Of a stretch of 64,000 nt of DNA, positions 31,807 to 42,010 are shown one piece after another. The DNA is from WTFY01 sp965205685. Its GTDB lineage: Bacteria; Pseudomonadota; Gammaproteobacteria; UBA4575. The position numbers and the translations under genes are program-made. Below the pieces are notes generated by a model. The model did no database searches, was not told the origin of the DNA, and saw only the letters and a list, made by a program, of their open reading frames with translations. The stretch covers positions 1,674,001 to 1,738,000 of the forward strand of contig OZ242174.1 in the NCBI GenBank assembly GCA_965205685.1, read 5' to 3'. Within the stretch, counting starts at the first letter, position 1, and each line of letters opens with the position of its first letter.

Positions 31807-34800
31807 ATGAGTACCAACAAAATGCCTTCACAGGGCCTGTACGAGCCGAGCACAGAACATGATGCGTGCGGGGTGGGTTTCGTAGTTGATATCAAGGGCC
31901 GCAAGTCGCACAAGATTGTCGAAAATTCCCTCACGATCCTCAAAAACCTGATCCATCGGGGAGCCTGCGGCTGTGAGGAAAATACCGGTGACGGCGTGGG
32001 AATGCTGACTCAGTTGCCCCACAAGTTTTTCAAGAGGGTCTGCTCAGAGCTGGGGATCATCTTGCCAGAATCCGGCCACTACGGTGCCGGCATGGTATTC
32101 CTGCCAACAGACGCTGCCCAGCAGAAAGCCTGCATCGACCGGTTTCACCAGGTGGTGGAAGAAGAAGGCCAGCAGGTCCTAGGCTGGCGCGATGTGCCGA
32201 CCGACGACACCTTGCTGGGAGACACCGCCAGATCGGGTGAACCTGCCTTCAAGCAGATCTTCATCGGCCGTAGCGGTGATATCGAAACTGATGCTGCTTT
32301 TGAACGCAAGCTTTACGTGATTCGAAAGCGCATCGAACACGTGATCTACGGTTCCGATCTCTCGCAGCGTAGCAGTTTTTACATCCCTTCCCTCTCGTAT
32401 CGGACCTGTGTCTACAAGGGTATGCTGACCGGCTCGCAGTTCGAACCCATGTTCCCGGACATCAACGAGCCCGATTTCGAATCGGCCATGTCACTGGTGC
32501 ATCAACGGTTTTCAACAAACACCTTCCCTTCCTGGGAACTGGCGCACCCGTTTCGCTACCTGGCACACAACGGTGAAATCAACACCGTGCGCGGCAACAT
32601 CAACTGGATGCGTGCACGTGAGTCATTGTGCAGATCTGAACTGTTTGGTGATGACCTGCAAAAACTTTTCCCAACCGTCATCGAAAACGGCAGTGACTCC
32701 GCGACGTTTGACAACGTGCTGGAATTCTTGCACATGTGCGGGCGACCGCTTCCGCATGCAATCCTGATGATGATCCCGGAGGCATGGAGCAACCATGAGA
32801 CCATGGATGCAGGCCGCAAGGCATTCTACGAATACCATGCATGTCTGATGGAACCCTGGGACGGCCCGGCTTCGATCGCCTTCACAAACGGCGAGGTCAT
32901 CGGTGCTGTGCTGGACCGAAATGGTTTGCGACCTTCGCGCTACTACGTGACCAAGGACGACATGGTCGTGATGGCCTCGGAAGTCGGCGTGCTGGAAATC
33001 CCGCCGGAAAACATCCTGATCAAGGACCGGCTGCATCCAGGCCGCATATTCATGGTCGATACCAAGCAGGGCAGGATCATTGACGATGAGGAGATCAAGA
33101 AAGAGTTCGTTGAAGAAAACCCTTATTCGGACTGGCTGAAAAAAAATCTGGTTGCGCTCGAGAACTTGCCCAGTCCCAGACAAATACACGGCTCGGACAA
33201 GGACACCTTGCTGCAAAGACAGCAGGCATTTGGTTACACACATGAAGAGTTAAGGATACTGATGGCGCCCATGGCGACCAACGGGCTTGAGCCAGTGGGC
33301 TCGATGGGCACAGATGCCGCGCTGGCCGTGCTATCCGACCGTTCGCGTTTGCTGTACGACTATTTCAAGCAGCTCTTTGCGCAAGTCACCAATCCCCCGC
33401 TTGACGGAATTCGTGAGGAGCTTGTCACCCAGGTGGCAACGACCATCGGGCCCGAAAAAAACCTCCTGCATCCCGATGCGGAAAGCTGCAGGCGAATCAG
33501 GATCTCCTCGCCCGTTTTGACCAATGGCGAGCTGGCGCGGATACGCGACGTCGAGCTCCCCGATTTCAAAACCAAGATCATTCCCATCTTGTACCCGGTC
33601 ACGGAAAAAGGTGATGGTCTGGACCGGGCACTGAAGGAAGTTTGCGCACAGGTCGACACGGCCATCGAGCAGGGATACACCATGATCATCCTTTCCGACC
33701 GGGGTGTAAACGAAGAGCTTGCCGCCATCCCTGCACTGCTTGCCACTGCAGGCGTGCATCATCACATGATACGCACAGGCACCCGTACCCGAGTTGGACT
33801 GGTGCTTGAATCGGGCGAACCGCGTGAAGTGCATCATTTTGCCGTGCTCATCGGCTATGGAGTTGAAGCGATCAACCCCTATCTTGCACTGGAGTCCCTG
33901 GGCGACATGATCGGCAAGGGACACCTGCCGGAAATGCAGCATGAGACTGCGATCAAGAATTTCGTCAAGGCGGTCAACAAAGGCCTGATCAAAACGATGT
34001 CGAAGATGGGGATCTCAACCGTGCAGTCTTACCGGGGGGCGCAGATTTTTGAGGCGATCGGTCTTAACAAGGAATTTGTAGACCGGTACTTCACATGGAC
34101 GGCATCGCGCATCGGCGGGATTGGGCTGGAAGAAATTGCCGAGGAAATCAGCGTGCGCCATCACAATGCCTTCCCCGGGCGCCCGGCAAAGCTGCCGGAC
34201 CTGGAGTGGGGCGGCGAATACCAGTGGCGGCGTGATGGCGAATACCATCTGTTCAACCCCGAGACGGTTTTCAAGCTGCAACACTCCACGCGGTCGGGCC
34301 AGTACAAACTGTTCAAGGAATATACCGACAAGGTTGATGACCAGAACGAGAATCTTGCGACCTTGCGAGGGCTGTTTGAATTCAGGCCCGCAGAAGAACC
34401 GGTTCCCCTCGAAGAGGTCGAACCCATTGAAAATATCATGAGACGGTTTTCAACCGGTGCCATGTCGTATGGCTCCATCAGCAAGCAGGCACACGAAACC
34501 CTGGCGATTGCCATGAACCGCATCGGCGGCAAATCCAACACCGGCGAAGGCGGCGAGGACCCCGACCGTTACATCCTGGATGAAAATGGGGATTCAAGGA
34601 GAAGTGCCATCAAGCAGGTCGCCTCCGGGCGCTTTGGGGTGACCAGCGAGTATCTGGTAAATGCTGACGACTTGCAGATCAAAATGGCGCAAGGCGCAAA
34701 ACCCGGCGAGGGAGGCCAGTTGCCGGGCACGAAAGTCTATCCGTGGATTGCCAAAGTGCGTCATTCAACTCCTGGAGTTGGGCTGATCTCTCCCCCGCCA

Positions 34801-36366
34801 CACCACGATATCTATTCGATCGAGGACCTGGCGCAGCTGATACATGACTTGAAAAACTCCAACCCCGAGGCTCGCATACACGTGAAGCTGGTCGCTGAGG
34901 TAGGTGTGGGCACTGTGGCAGCAGGCGTCTCCAAAGCCCACTCGGACGTGGTCCTGATCTCTGGCTATGACGGCGGCACTGGCGCATCTCCCATGAGTTC
35001 CCTGAAGCATGCAGGCCTTCCATGGGAACTGGGCCTCGCAGAAACACAACAGGTCCTAGTGCAGAACGGGCTGCGCGATCGCATCATCGTACAGACGGAC
35101 GGGCAACTGAAAACCGGACGTGACGTGGTGATTGCGGCACTGCTGGGAGCAGAAGAGTTTGGGTTCTCCACAGCACCGCTGGTGGTCATGGGCTGCATCA
35201 TGATGCGTGTCTGTCACCTGAACACATGTCCCGTCGGCGTGGCTACCCAAAACCCTGAACTGACCAAGAAATTCACTGGCCAGCCGGAATTCGTGGAGAA
35301 TTTCTTCAAGTTCATCGCCGAGGAAGTTCGCGAATACATGGCGGCGCTTGGATTCAGAACGGTCAACGAGATGATTGGTCAGGTCGATCGGCTGAACGTG
35401 AAAAAGGCCGTTGACCACTGGAAGGCGCACGGACTGGATTTCTCCAGGATACTGCACAAGCCCGAATCGCGACCTGGTTTCGATGTGTACTGCTCCACCA
35501 AGCAGGATCACGGGCTGGAAAAATCCCTGGATGTCACCACGCTGGTTCCCCTGTGCAAAGACGCGATCGAGGAACGCAAGCCGGTCGATATCATTTTACC
35601 GATTCGCAACATCCACCGAACCGTCGGCACGATCCTCGGCTATCACATCACCAAGCGCCACGGTGCTGAAGGGCTGCCGGAAGACACTGTCCGCGTTCAC
35701 TTCAATGGTTCTGCAGGAATGAGCTTTGGTGCCTTCGTACCGAAGGGCGTGACGCTCATCCTGGAAGGCGATACCAACGATTACCTGGGCAAGGGCCTGT
35801 CAGGCGGCAAGCTCATCGTCTACCCTCCGCGCCATTCGACATTTGTTGCAGAGCAAAACATCATCGTTGGAAACGTGGTGCTGTACGGGGCGACTTCAGG
35901 TGAAGCATACATCCGGGGGATTGCAGGAGAACGCTTCTGCGTGCGCAACAGCGGAGTAAACGCCGTGGTCGAAGGGGTGGGTGACCATGGCTGTGAATAC
36001 ATGACGGGCGGGCGTGTTGTCATCATTGGTGATACGGGCAGGAACTTCGCAGCCGGCATGTCGGGCGGGATCGCCTACGTGCTCGCGAAAAAAGAGAAGT
36101 TCGGAATTCTGTGCAATCAGGACATGGTGGACCTTGAGGACCTGGAAGACGAGGACAGGGATCTGGTTGCGACCTTGCTCACGCGTCACCTCGAATACAC
36201 GGGCAGCACTGTTGCCGGAAACATCCTGGACAACTGGAGCCGGTACCAGCACCGCTTTGTCAAGGTGATGCCCAAGGACTACAAGCGTGTCCTTGCGGCA
36301 ATCAAAAAAGCCAAGGTCGAGGGCACTTCCGTGGACGAGGCAGTGATGGAGGCCGCCCATGGCTAA
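31807..36366 (+). CDS. gltB: Glutamate synthase large subunit
   Basis: 1519 residues from the ATG at 31807 (an ATG at 31822 is also possible). The N-terminal glutaminase nucleophile is Cys21 in HDACGVGFV, so a 20-residue propeptide would be removed. The central and FMN domains are recognisable (SKQAHETLA, GGKSNTGEGGEDP, KPGEGGQLPG), followed by the 3Fe-4S region (CHLNTCPVGVATQ) and the C-terminal GXGXG beta-helix (MSGGIAYVL). It converts glutamine plus 2-oxoglutarate to two glutamates. It overlaps gltD by 8 bp. Confidence 0.97.
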   Translation: MSTNKMPSQGLYEPSTEHDACGVGFVVDIKGRKSHKIVENSLTILKNLIHRGACGCEENTGDGVGMLTQLPHKFFKRVCSELGIILPESGHYGAGMVFLPTDAAQQKACIDRFHQVVEEEGQQVLGWRDVPTDDTLLGDTARSGEPAFKQIFIGRSGDIETDAAFERKLYVIRKRIEHVIYGSDLSQRSSFYIPSLSYRTCVYKGMLTGSQFEPMFPDINEPDFESAMSLVHQRFSTNTFPSWELAHPFRYLAHNGEINTVRGNINWMRARESLCRSELFGDDLQKLFPTVIENGSDSATFDNVLEFLHMCGRPLPHAILMMIPEAWSNHETMDAGRKAFYEYHACLMEPWDGPASIAFTNGEVIGAVLDRNGLRPSRYYVTKDDMVVMASEVGVLEIPPENILIKDRLHPGRIFMVDTKQGRIIDDEEIKKEFVEENPYSDWLKKNLVALENLPSPRQIHGSDKDTLLQRQQAFGYTHEELRILMAPMATNGLEPVGSMGTDAALAVLSDRSRLLYDYFKQLFAQVTNPPLDGIREELVTQVATTIGPEKNLLHPDAESCRRIRISSPVLTNGELARIRDVELPDFKTKIIPILYPVTEKGDGLDRALKEVCAQVDTAIEQGYTMIILSDRGVNEELAAIPALLATAGVHHHMIRTGTRTRVGLVLESGEPREVHHFAVLIGYGVEAINPYLALESLGDMIGKGHLPEMQHETAIKNFVKAVNKGLIKTMSKMGISTVQSYRGAQIFEAIGLNKEFVDRYFTWTASRIGGIGLEEIAEEISVRHHNAFPGRPAKLPDLEWGGEYQWRRDGEYHLFNPETVFKLQHSTRSGQYKLFKEYTDKVDDQNENLATLRGLFEFRPAEEPVPLEEVEPIENIMRRFSTGAMSYGSISKQAHETLAIAMNRIGGKSNTGEGGEDPDRYILDENGDSRRSAIKQVASGRFGVTSEYLVNADDLQIKMAQGAKPGEGGQLPGTKVYPWIAKVRHSTPGVGLISPPPHHDIYSIEDLAQLIHDLKNSNPEARIHVKLVAEVGVGTVAAGVSKAHSDVVLISGYDGGTGASPMSSLKHAGLPWELGLAETQQVLVQNGLRDRIIVQTDGQLKTGRDVVIAALLGAEEFGFSTAPLVVMGCIMMRVCHLNTCPVGVATQNPELTKKFTGQPEFVENFFKFIAEEVREYMAALGFRTVNEMIGQVDRLNVKKAVDHWKAHGLDFSRILHKPESRPGFDVYCSTKQDHGLEKSLDVTTLVPLCKDAIEERKPVDIILPIRNIHRTVGTILGYHITKRHGAEGLPEDTVRVHFNGSAGMSFGAFVPKGVTLILEGDTNDYLGKGLSGGKLIVYPPRHSTFVAEQNIIVGNVVLYGATSGEAYIRGIAGERFCVRNSGVNAVVEGVGDHGCEYMTGGRVVIIGDTGRNFAAGMSGGIAYVLAKKEKFGILCNQDMVDLEDLEDEDRDLVATLLTRHLEYTGSTVAGNILDNWSRYQHRFVKVMPKDYKRVLAAIKKAKVEGTSVDEAVMEAAHG

Positions 36367-37804
36367 AGTCACGGGCTTCATGGAGTATGGCCGGGCCAAG
36401 CAGCCCTACCGTCCGGTCGAAGAACGCCTGCTCGACTGGCACCAGGTCATGGCCCCATGGCACATCGACCCGCTCAAAGAGCAGGCAGCGCGATGCATGG
36501 ACTGCGGCATACCTTTTTGCCATCAGGGCTGCCCGCTGGGCAACCTGATCCCGGACTGGAATGATCTGGTCTACCGCGACCAATGGAAAGATGCCATCCA
36601 GCGCCTGCACGCGACCAATAATTTCCCGGAATTTACCGGTACACTTTGCCCGGCACCGTGCGAGGGCTCCTGTGTTCTGGGGATCAATGATGACCCCGTT
36701 ACCATCAAGGGTGTGGAGCTCACCATCATTGACAAGGCATGGGAAAACGGCTGGGTACGTCCCGAGATTGCGAGCAAGAAAACTGGCAAGAAAGTGGCCG
36801 TCATCGGCTCGGGACCGGCCGGGCTTGCGGCTGCCCAGCAACTCGCGCGAGCCGGACATGACGTGACCGTGTTCGAGCGTGCCGACCGTATTGGTGGTTT
36901 GCTGCGTTACGGCATCCCTGAATTCAAGATGGAAAAGCGTGTGCTGGACCGTCGCCTGGAGCAAATGCGCGCCGAGGGCGTCACATTCAGGACCAATGCC
37001 CACGTAGGCGATACCGTGGCAGTGGACGATATCCGCGGCGAGTATGATGCCTTGCTATTGGCCGGTGGGGCGTGTGCTGCGCGTGGCCTGCCCGTTGAGG
37101 GCTGTGACCTGAAAGGTGTTCACCAGGCCATGGAGTACCTGCCCATGCAAAACAGGATATGCGAAGGGGATCCGGAGCCGGAACACTTCATCAATGCTGC
37201 CGGCAAGCATGTTGTGATCATCGGTGGCGGCGACACCGGTGCCGACTGCCTGGGTACGGCCAACCGGCAGGGAGCCGAATCCGTGCATCAACTGGAAATC
37301 ATGCCGAGACCCCCTGAAGTTCGGGCTACAGACAACCCGTGGCCCGAATGGCCCAAGATTTTCCGCACTGCCTCTGCCCACGAAGAGGGGGTAGAGAGAG
37401 TGTATTCAGTCTCGACCAAGCGGTTTATTGATGACGGGGCCGGCAATGTCAAAGCGCTGGAGCTGGTGACGGTTGAAATGAACAACGACCATGGCAGACC
37501 CAGCTTCGACGAGGTCGCTGACAGTCAGCAGACGCTGGCCTGTGATCTGGTGCTTTTGGCAATGGGTTTTTTGGGGCCGGAAAAGCCCGGCATGCTTGAA
37601 CAGCTGGATGTGGCCCTGGACAGTCGTGGCAATGTGGTTCGCGACAAAAACTGGATGACTGACGTGGAGGGAGTGTTTACTGCCGGCGACATGCAACGCG
37701 GGCAAAGCCTCATCGTGTGGGCAATCGCCGAAGGCCGCAGTGCGGCGCGAGGCATAGACCGGTACCTGATGGGAGATTCTGACCTGCCGGCACCGCTTGA
37801 CTGA
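36359..37804 (+). CDS. gltD: Glutamate synthase small subunit
   Basis: 481 residues. It has N-terminal Fe-S motifs (CMDCGIPFCHQGCPLGN and CPAPCEGSC), an FAD site (VAVIGSGPAGLAAAQ) and an NADPH site (VVIIGGGDTGADC). It feeds electrons from NADPH to GltB. The start overlaps the gltB end by 8 bp, indicating translational coupling. DsrL in this window is a relative with an added ferredoxin domain; this copy lacks that domain, confirming it is GltD. Confidence 0.97.
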   Translation: MAKVTGFMEYGRAKQPYRPVEERLLDWHQVMAPWHIDPLKEQAARCMDCGIPFCHQGCPLGNLIPDWNDLVYRDQWKDAIQRLHATNNFPEFTGTLCPAPCEGSCVLGINDDPVTIKGVELTIIDKAWENGWVRPEIASKKTGKKVAVIGSGPAGLAAAQQLARAGHDVTVFERADRIGGLLRYGIPEFKMEKRVLDRRLEQMRAEGVTFRTNAHVGDTVAVDDIRGEYDALLLAGGACAARGLPVEGCDLKGVHQAMEYLPMQNRICEGDPEPEHFINAAGKHVVIIGGGDTGADCLGTANRQGAESVHQLEIMPRPPEVRATDNPWPEWPKIFRTASAHEEGVERVYSVSTKRFIDDGAGNVKALELVTVEMNNDHGRPSFDEVADSQQTLACDLVLLAMGFLGPEKPGMLEQLDVALDSRGNVVRDKNWMTDVEGVFTAGDMQRGQSLIVWAIAEGRSAARGIDRYLMGDSDLPAPLD

Positions 37805-37831
37805 GTCTTCACGGAGGACAAACGGTACTCT

Positions 37832-38257
37832 TCATTCACTGCTTGTATTTTTCTCGGCCAGCAACGACTTTGGAAACACGATGCATTTGTTGGCATACAG
37901 TTTTTTCAGATCCTGCACCCTGACACTGATCTCCTTTTCCCAGACAAGTTTTCTTTCAAGCTCCCTGGTACGCTCAAGATCCTCGCTGGAAACGGCTTTT
38001 GCAGCAGCCCTGTGGAGAATTTCCGATTCGACAAATTCCAAAGACGCCACAGACCCTTGATAGTTGATCGGCAACTCGTTCTCTTTGATAAAGTAATGGA
38101 ACATTTCCCTGACCAGTTCATCATCAGGAGGCAATGAGCCCGTGGAACAGGCTGTCCTTGCCAAGGATTTGGCAAAAACACGATAATAATCGTTGTTTTC
38201 CAGCTTGCTGATCAGCGCAGACAGAAGGATATACTCGGGTGTCTTGCCAGAAGTCAT
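37832..38257 (-). CDS. Protein of unknown function (141 aa)
   Basis: Not recognised. The ATG at 38257 (MTSGKTPEYILLS) is preferred over an upstream start that would overlap the next gene. It is mostly helical, with KLENNDYYRVFAKSLART, a DDELVREMFHYFIKE segment, and a C-terminal coiled-coil-like stretch (SSEDLERTRELERKLVWEKE). It is convergent with gltD, 27 bp apart. No catalytic motif, signal or membrane segment is seen. Confidence 0.55.
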   Translation of the reverse strand: MTSGKTPEYILLSALISKLENNDYYRVFAKSLARTACSTGSLPPDDELVREMFHYFIKENELPINYQGSVASLEFVESEILHRAAAKAVSSEDLERTRELERKLVWEKEISVRVQDLKKLYANKCIVFPKSLLAEKNTSSE

Positions 38258-38303
38258 TGAAAAGCGATGCGCTGGACCTGTTGCAGCTGAAACAATGAAT
38301 TTT

Positions 38304-38504
38304 CTACTTTTTAAAAAACCATAACACCACAGATACGACGAGGCTGACGACAATCATGGTGGTGATCGGGAAATACAGGTGAAATCCTTCTCTTTTGATA
38401 GCGATATCGCCTGGCAGTTTTCCAAAAGGCACCTTGCTGATCACAGGCCAAAGCAATCCGACGACTAAAATAGTGACCCCGATAGCGACCAGCATTTTGT
38501 TCAT
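38304..38504 (-). CDS. DUF2905 family small membrane protein
   Basis: 66 residues, two transmembrane helices (about 5-22 and 45-63) separated by a conserved GKLPGDIAIKREGFHLYFP loop, the signature of DUF2905. Members are small inner-membrane proteins with no known function. It lies 46 bp upstream of the 141-residue gene on the same strand. Confidence 0.85.
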   Translation of the reverse strand: MNKMLVAIGVTILVVGLLWPVISKVPFGKLPGDIAIKREGFHLYFPITTMIVVSLVVSVVLWFFKK

Positions 38505-38616
38505 CTTTGGTATGGCACCCTTTGCACGCCCAGATTACGTGATACTCGACAGTACATTCGAGCCTGGCAGCAGTCATGGCGTTTTTCAATAACGTTCAGC
38601 ATAACAAGAAAGCCAA

Positions 38617-39423
38617 ATGAAACTTAAAAAACTTTCCGAGCCTGCGATCGTGATGTTCATTACCCTTGGCTTGCTGCTCTTGCTGACCAGCCCCTTGTGG
38701 ATCGGATGGATGATGGAACATGAATACAGCAAGACCCGCAGTGCTGTGGCCGAGGTCAATCTCCAGTGCAGCGAAGGTGCTGTGGAAAAGCGCGAAGTCT
38801 GGAGCAAGCTTGGGATTGCAGTTTTCTGCGAGAAGGACGGAATCAAGCACGGTGAGTGGCAGGCATGGGATGGGGGCTATATGCACATTGCAGGTCAGTA
38901 TGCCGATGGCGACAAGGACGGTGTCTGGAAATATTTCAATGCCCACGGAGAGCAATGGGGAGTGAGAACGTATGCCATGGGCAAAGAAGCTTCCGGCTTG
39001 ATCAACCTGCTGGCTGCAGACTCCGCACTTCTCAAAAAAGGCGAGGGCAAGCTCTACCTGATCAAGAGTGCCAAACCGTACCGCAGCTATCACGTAAGGC
39101 TGGGGACAAACCACCAGCATCCCGGTGTCGGAGGCATCCCGCAAGGAACGTACCTGCTGGATGCCAGGAATGAAGACAGCAAGGGCCGCAAGTCCATGCA
39201 GGTCATATATTCGGGGACAGCGGATCAGGTCCCTGCCTCAAAAGCTGCAACTAGCCCGCAGGTGCACTTCGTAATCCAGTCGTACCCGAACAGGATGGGC
39301 TGGGCCTGGCAGATCACCGGATTATGGGGCGGAACGAAAGGAAGTATCGCGACAACTCACAGCGACATGGATGAAATCTGGGAATTGACGGAAGGTGGCA
39401 TCCAGATAGAAGTTCTACCGTGA
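38617..39423 (+). CDS. MORN-like plus YkuD (L,D-transpeptidase-like) protein with the catalytic Cys replaced by Ser
   Basis: 268 residues. A single N-terminal hydrophobic anchor (about 9-31) is followed by a MORN-like segment (GEWQAWDGGYMHIAGQY, GDKDGVWKYF) and a C-terminal YkuD-like domain from about 140 (KLYLIKSAKPYRSYHVRLG and GIPQGTYLLDARN). The final block GSIATTHSDMDEIWEL corresponds to the G-C-I-A-V-T-N catalytic block of L,D-transpeptidases, but residue 243 is Ser (codon AGT at 39343-39345). It is probably periplasmic. The start is the ATG at 38617. It converges on glycerate kinase with a 9-bp overlap. Confidence 0.8.
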   Translation: MKLKKLSEPAIVMFITLGLLLLLTSPLWIGWMMEHEYSKTRSAVAEVNLQCSEGAVEKREVWSKLGIAVFCEKDGIKHGEWQAWDGGYMHIAGQYADGDKDGVWKYFNAHGEQWGVRTYAMGKEASGLINLLAADSALLKKGEGKLYLIKSAKPYRSYHVRLGTNHQHPGVGGIPQGTYLLDARNEDSKGRKSMQVIYSGTADQVPASKAATSPQVHFVIQSYPNRMGWAWQITGLWGGTKGSIATTHSDMDEIWELTEGGIQIEVLP

Positions 39424-40614
39424 TTTTCTTGGCCCGGATCGGGCCTTCATCCTGTGTTTTTTCTCTGCTATTTTCTTGCCAATAAGAATCATGCGAATGA
39501 CACGCTCTGCGACATTTTCCAGATGTGGCCTTGAGTCCCGTAGTGCTTCATCCAGTGACATGTCCTTGGCGGCCGCACTGGCAATCCCGTCAATTCCATG
39601 TGCAAACACATTATGTGCGTCATCGGATAACGCTCCGCCGATAGCCACCACCGGCACCCGATGTTTTTTGGCTGCCCTTGCGACACCGGAGGGGGTCTTT
39701 CCGAATGCAGTCTGAAAATCCACCTTGCCTTCCCCGGTGATAACCAGGTCGGCACCCTTCACGTATTTCTCTAGCTCGGTTGTCCTTAGCACAATATCGA
39801 CACCACTCTTGAGAGTGGCGCCTGCAAAGGCGACCAGTCCGGCACCCAGGCCGCCGGCAGCTCCCGCGCCTGGCATGCGGGCTACACCTTTTTTAAGGTC
39901 ACGCTTGATCAAGCGACCAAGATGCTTGAGGTTTGCATCCAGCACTGCAACCATCTTCGGGGTAGCGCCTTTTTGCGGGCCGAACACATGTGCTGCGCCT
40001 TGTTTCCCATGCAGGGGATTTTTTACATCACAGGCCACAAGGATTTTTACCTTGCTGATCCGGGCATCAAGGCCAGTGGCATCGATGGTTTGAATTTTCG
40101 CCAACATTCCCCCAGAACCGGGCTCTTTTATTTCCCTGCCACGGGTATCCATGAACCGCACACCCAATGCCTGGGCCATACCTACCCCTCCATCGTTGGT
40201 CGCGGACCCCCCAATGCCGAGAATGATTTTTTTGGCGCCGCGATCGAGCGCATCCAGTATCAGTTGGCCGGTGCCGTACGTTGTGGTTTTGAGCGGGTTC
40301 TTGGTGTGTCCCTCGACCAGTGGCAACCCGGAAGCTTCTGCCATTTCAATGACTGCCGTTTTCTTACCGGGTAACCAGCCGTAGCACGCAGTTACAATTT
40401 TTCCTGCGGGGCCCATGACCCGCTTTCTCACCAGCTTCCCTCCTGCTGCATCGATCAGTGACTGCACGGTCCCTTCGCCTCCATCCGCCATAGGTATTTT
40501 CACGCACGTCGCATTGGGCAAGACTCGTCGGATACCCTTCTCGATGCTTACGGCAACCTCCAGCGAAGTGAGGTTGCCTTTAAACGAGTCCGGTGCAATT
40601 ACAATCTTTTTCAT
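39415..40614 (-). CDS. Glycerate kinase (GlxK/GarK family)
   Basis: 399 residues. Family motifs: IAPDSFKGNLTS at the N-terminus, IPMADGGEGT, GIGGSATNDGGVGMAQALG, and GEGKVDFQTAFGKTPSGVA near residue 300. It phosphorylates D-glycerate to a phosphoglycerate. The C-terminus carries a basic tail (KKIAEKKHRMKARSG) past the usual end. The 228-bp gap upstream shows nothing I can support. No glycolate or glyoxylate genes are adjacent. Confidence 0.93.
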   Translation of the reverse strand: MKKIVIAPDSFKGNLTSLEVAVSIEKGIRRVLPNATCVKIPMADGGEGTVQSLIDAAGGKLVRKRVMGPAGKIVTACYGWLPGKKTAVIEMAEASGLPLVEGHTKNPLKTTTYGTGQLILDALDRGAKKIILGIGGSATNDGGVGMAQALGVRFMDTRGREIKEPGSGGMLAKIQTIDATGLDARISKVKILVACDVKNPLHGKQGAAHVFGPQKGATPKMVAVLDANLKHLGRLIKRDLKKGVARMPGAGAAGGLGAGLVAFAGATLKSGVDIVLRTTELEKYVKGADLVITGEGKVDFQTAFGKTPSGVARAAKKHRVPVVAIGGALSDDAHNVFAHGIDGIASAAAKDMSLDEALRDSRPHLENVAERVIRMILIGKKIAEKKHRMKARSGPRKSR

Positions 40615-40842
40615 AGTGGTTCCAAATTACGGATGGGTTATTGATCAGAAACGGGACGTGTGCAACACCATTTGCTCCGCGGGCTGTCGCTCGATTGACT
40701 GTTGGCCACCTGCCGGCTTCAGGGAAACTGCAAACCATGTTAACGGCCGGACCGGATTCCCTTCATAATCTCTACGTCAACGCGGGAAGTGTCATCCTAA
40801 CGCTAAATTCCTCCAGCAGAACACACGCGGGCAGCAAGCCGA

Positions 40843-41970
40843 CTATGTATACATCCTCAGCGTTTTGGGTGTTTTGTCATAGTCCACGGAAATTGCATCG
40901 TGGGGACAGGCATCAACACATGCAAAACAACGCACACACTCTCCCTCATCGATATACAGGGAGTTGTAGTACAGCCCGGAAGTGCGTGCAGGCTGTACCT
41001 GCTCAAAAGAAAAGGCAAAGTCGCCACCATTTGTCTTGAAATTTGTCGCTTCAACCAAACAGTTGGCTACCGGCTTCACCAGCAGGCATTCATCACACAG
41101 GACACACTTGGTGTTGTCAACCACCGGTGCCGGCGAACTTGCATCTTCGAACTTGTCAAAATAGATGTTTCCATCCCCAAGTCCGGCACCCGTAAATACC
41201 TCGACTCCGTGATCTATCATAGGAGGCGGGCCACAAAAATAAGCCTTGATCCCGGGAGTCGGCAGCCTGCCCTGGTCCAGGTACTCGTTTTTGACAAAAG
41301 CCGTCACCAGTCCGCGGGGACCACTCCAGTCGCTGTCTTCAGGCTCCTCCGACAAGACCGGAATGAATTCAAAACTGTACGCCGGGTTCCACCGTTCACC
41401 CACGACCCGCATCTCCTCATGACAGTACAGGTCCTTTTGTGTGCGTGCGCCATAGAAAAAGAAACAGTCCCTGGCGACACCCAGGTTGGCGGCATGCTTG
41501 ACTATGGCTGCGATCGCACTCATGCCGCTGCCTCCGGCAATGCAGACCATGGTGTCATCCGAGGCGTCGAGCCCGAACGTCCCCAATGGCCCTGCAAGCT
41601 CGACATGCTCGCCAGCACGATTCCCTTCCGCAAGCCAACCTGACAGCTCCCCGCCGGGCACCAGGCGTATGAAGAAAGTGTGTTCACCCGGGTTCTCATC
41701 TTCCGGGGTTTTGGCAAACGAGTAGGAGCGTGATTTCCTTATCCCCGGCACCTTGAGCGTGGCATACTGCCCGGCGTATCCGTCCAGTGGCTGGCTGGCC
41801 GGGTCACATTGGACGACCAGTTCAAGCGTGTCATGCGTGAGGTGGGTAATGCTCTTGATAGTGCCCTGGTTGATCCGCACCCTTCGGCCCTTGATTTCAG
41901 GATCCGGGACAGGCAGTTCCCGGATGTAGTGGTCAAATGGATCGTGAAAGTTCTTTTGCATCGCGGTCAC
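40843..41970 (-). CDS. FAD/NAD(P)-binding oxidoreductase with C-terminal ferredoxin domain
   Basis: 375 residues. The N-terminal ferredoxin-reductase FAD domain has SRSYSFAK (RxYS motif) and the NAD-binding domain has CIAGGSGMSAIAAI and YFCGPPPMID. The C-terminus holds two Fe-S motifs: CVLCDECLLVKPVANC, an unusual spacing, and CVRCFACVDACP, a standard [4Fe-4S] set. This joins NAD(P)H, flavin and Fe-S electron transfer in one chain. It is 40 bp downstream of the molybdopterin enzyme gene on the same strand and is probably its electron-transfer partner. Confidence 0.85.
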   Translation of the reverse strand: MTAMQKNFHDPFDHYIRELPVPDPEIKGRRVRINQGTIKSITHLTHDTLELVVQCDPASQPLDGYAGQYATLKVPGIRKSRSYSFAKTPEDENPGEHTFFIRLVPGGELSGWLAEGNRAGEHVELAGPLGTFGLDASDDTMVCIAGGSGMSAIAAIVKHAANLGVARDCFFFYGARTQKDLYCHEEMRVVGERWNPAYSFEFIPVLSEEPEDSDWSGPRGLVTAFVKNEYLDQGRLPTPGIKAYFCGPPPMIDHGVEVFTGAGLGDGNIYFDKFEDASSPAPVVDNTKCVLCDECLLVKPVANCLVEATNFKTNGGDFAFSFEQVQPARTSGLYYNSLYIDEGECVRCFACVDACPHDAISVDYDKTPKTLRMYT

Positions 41971-42010
41971 TGTGTCCGTGCACTAGAGGCTGGAATAATA
42001 CAGTCAGGAT

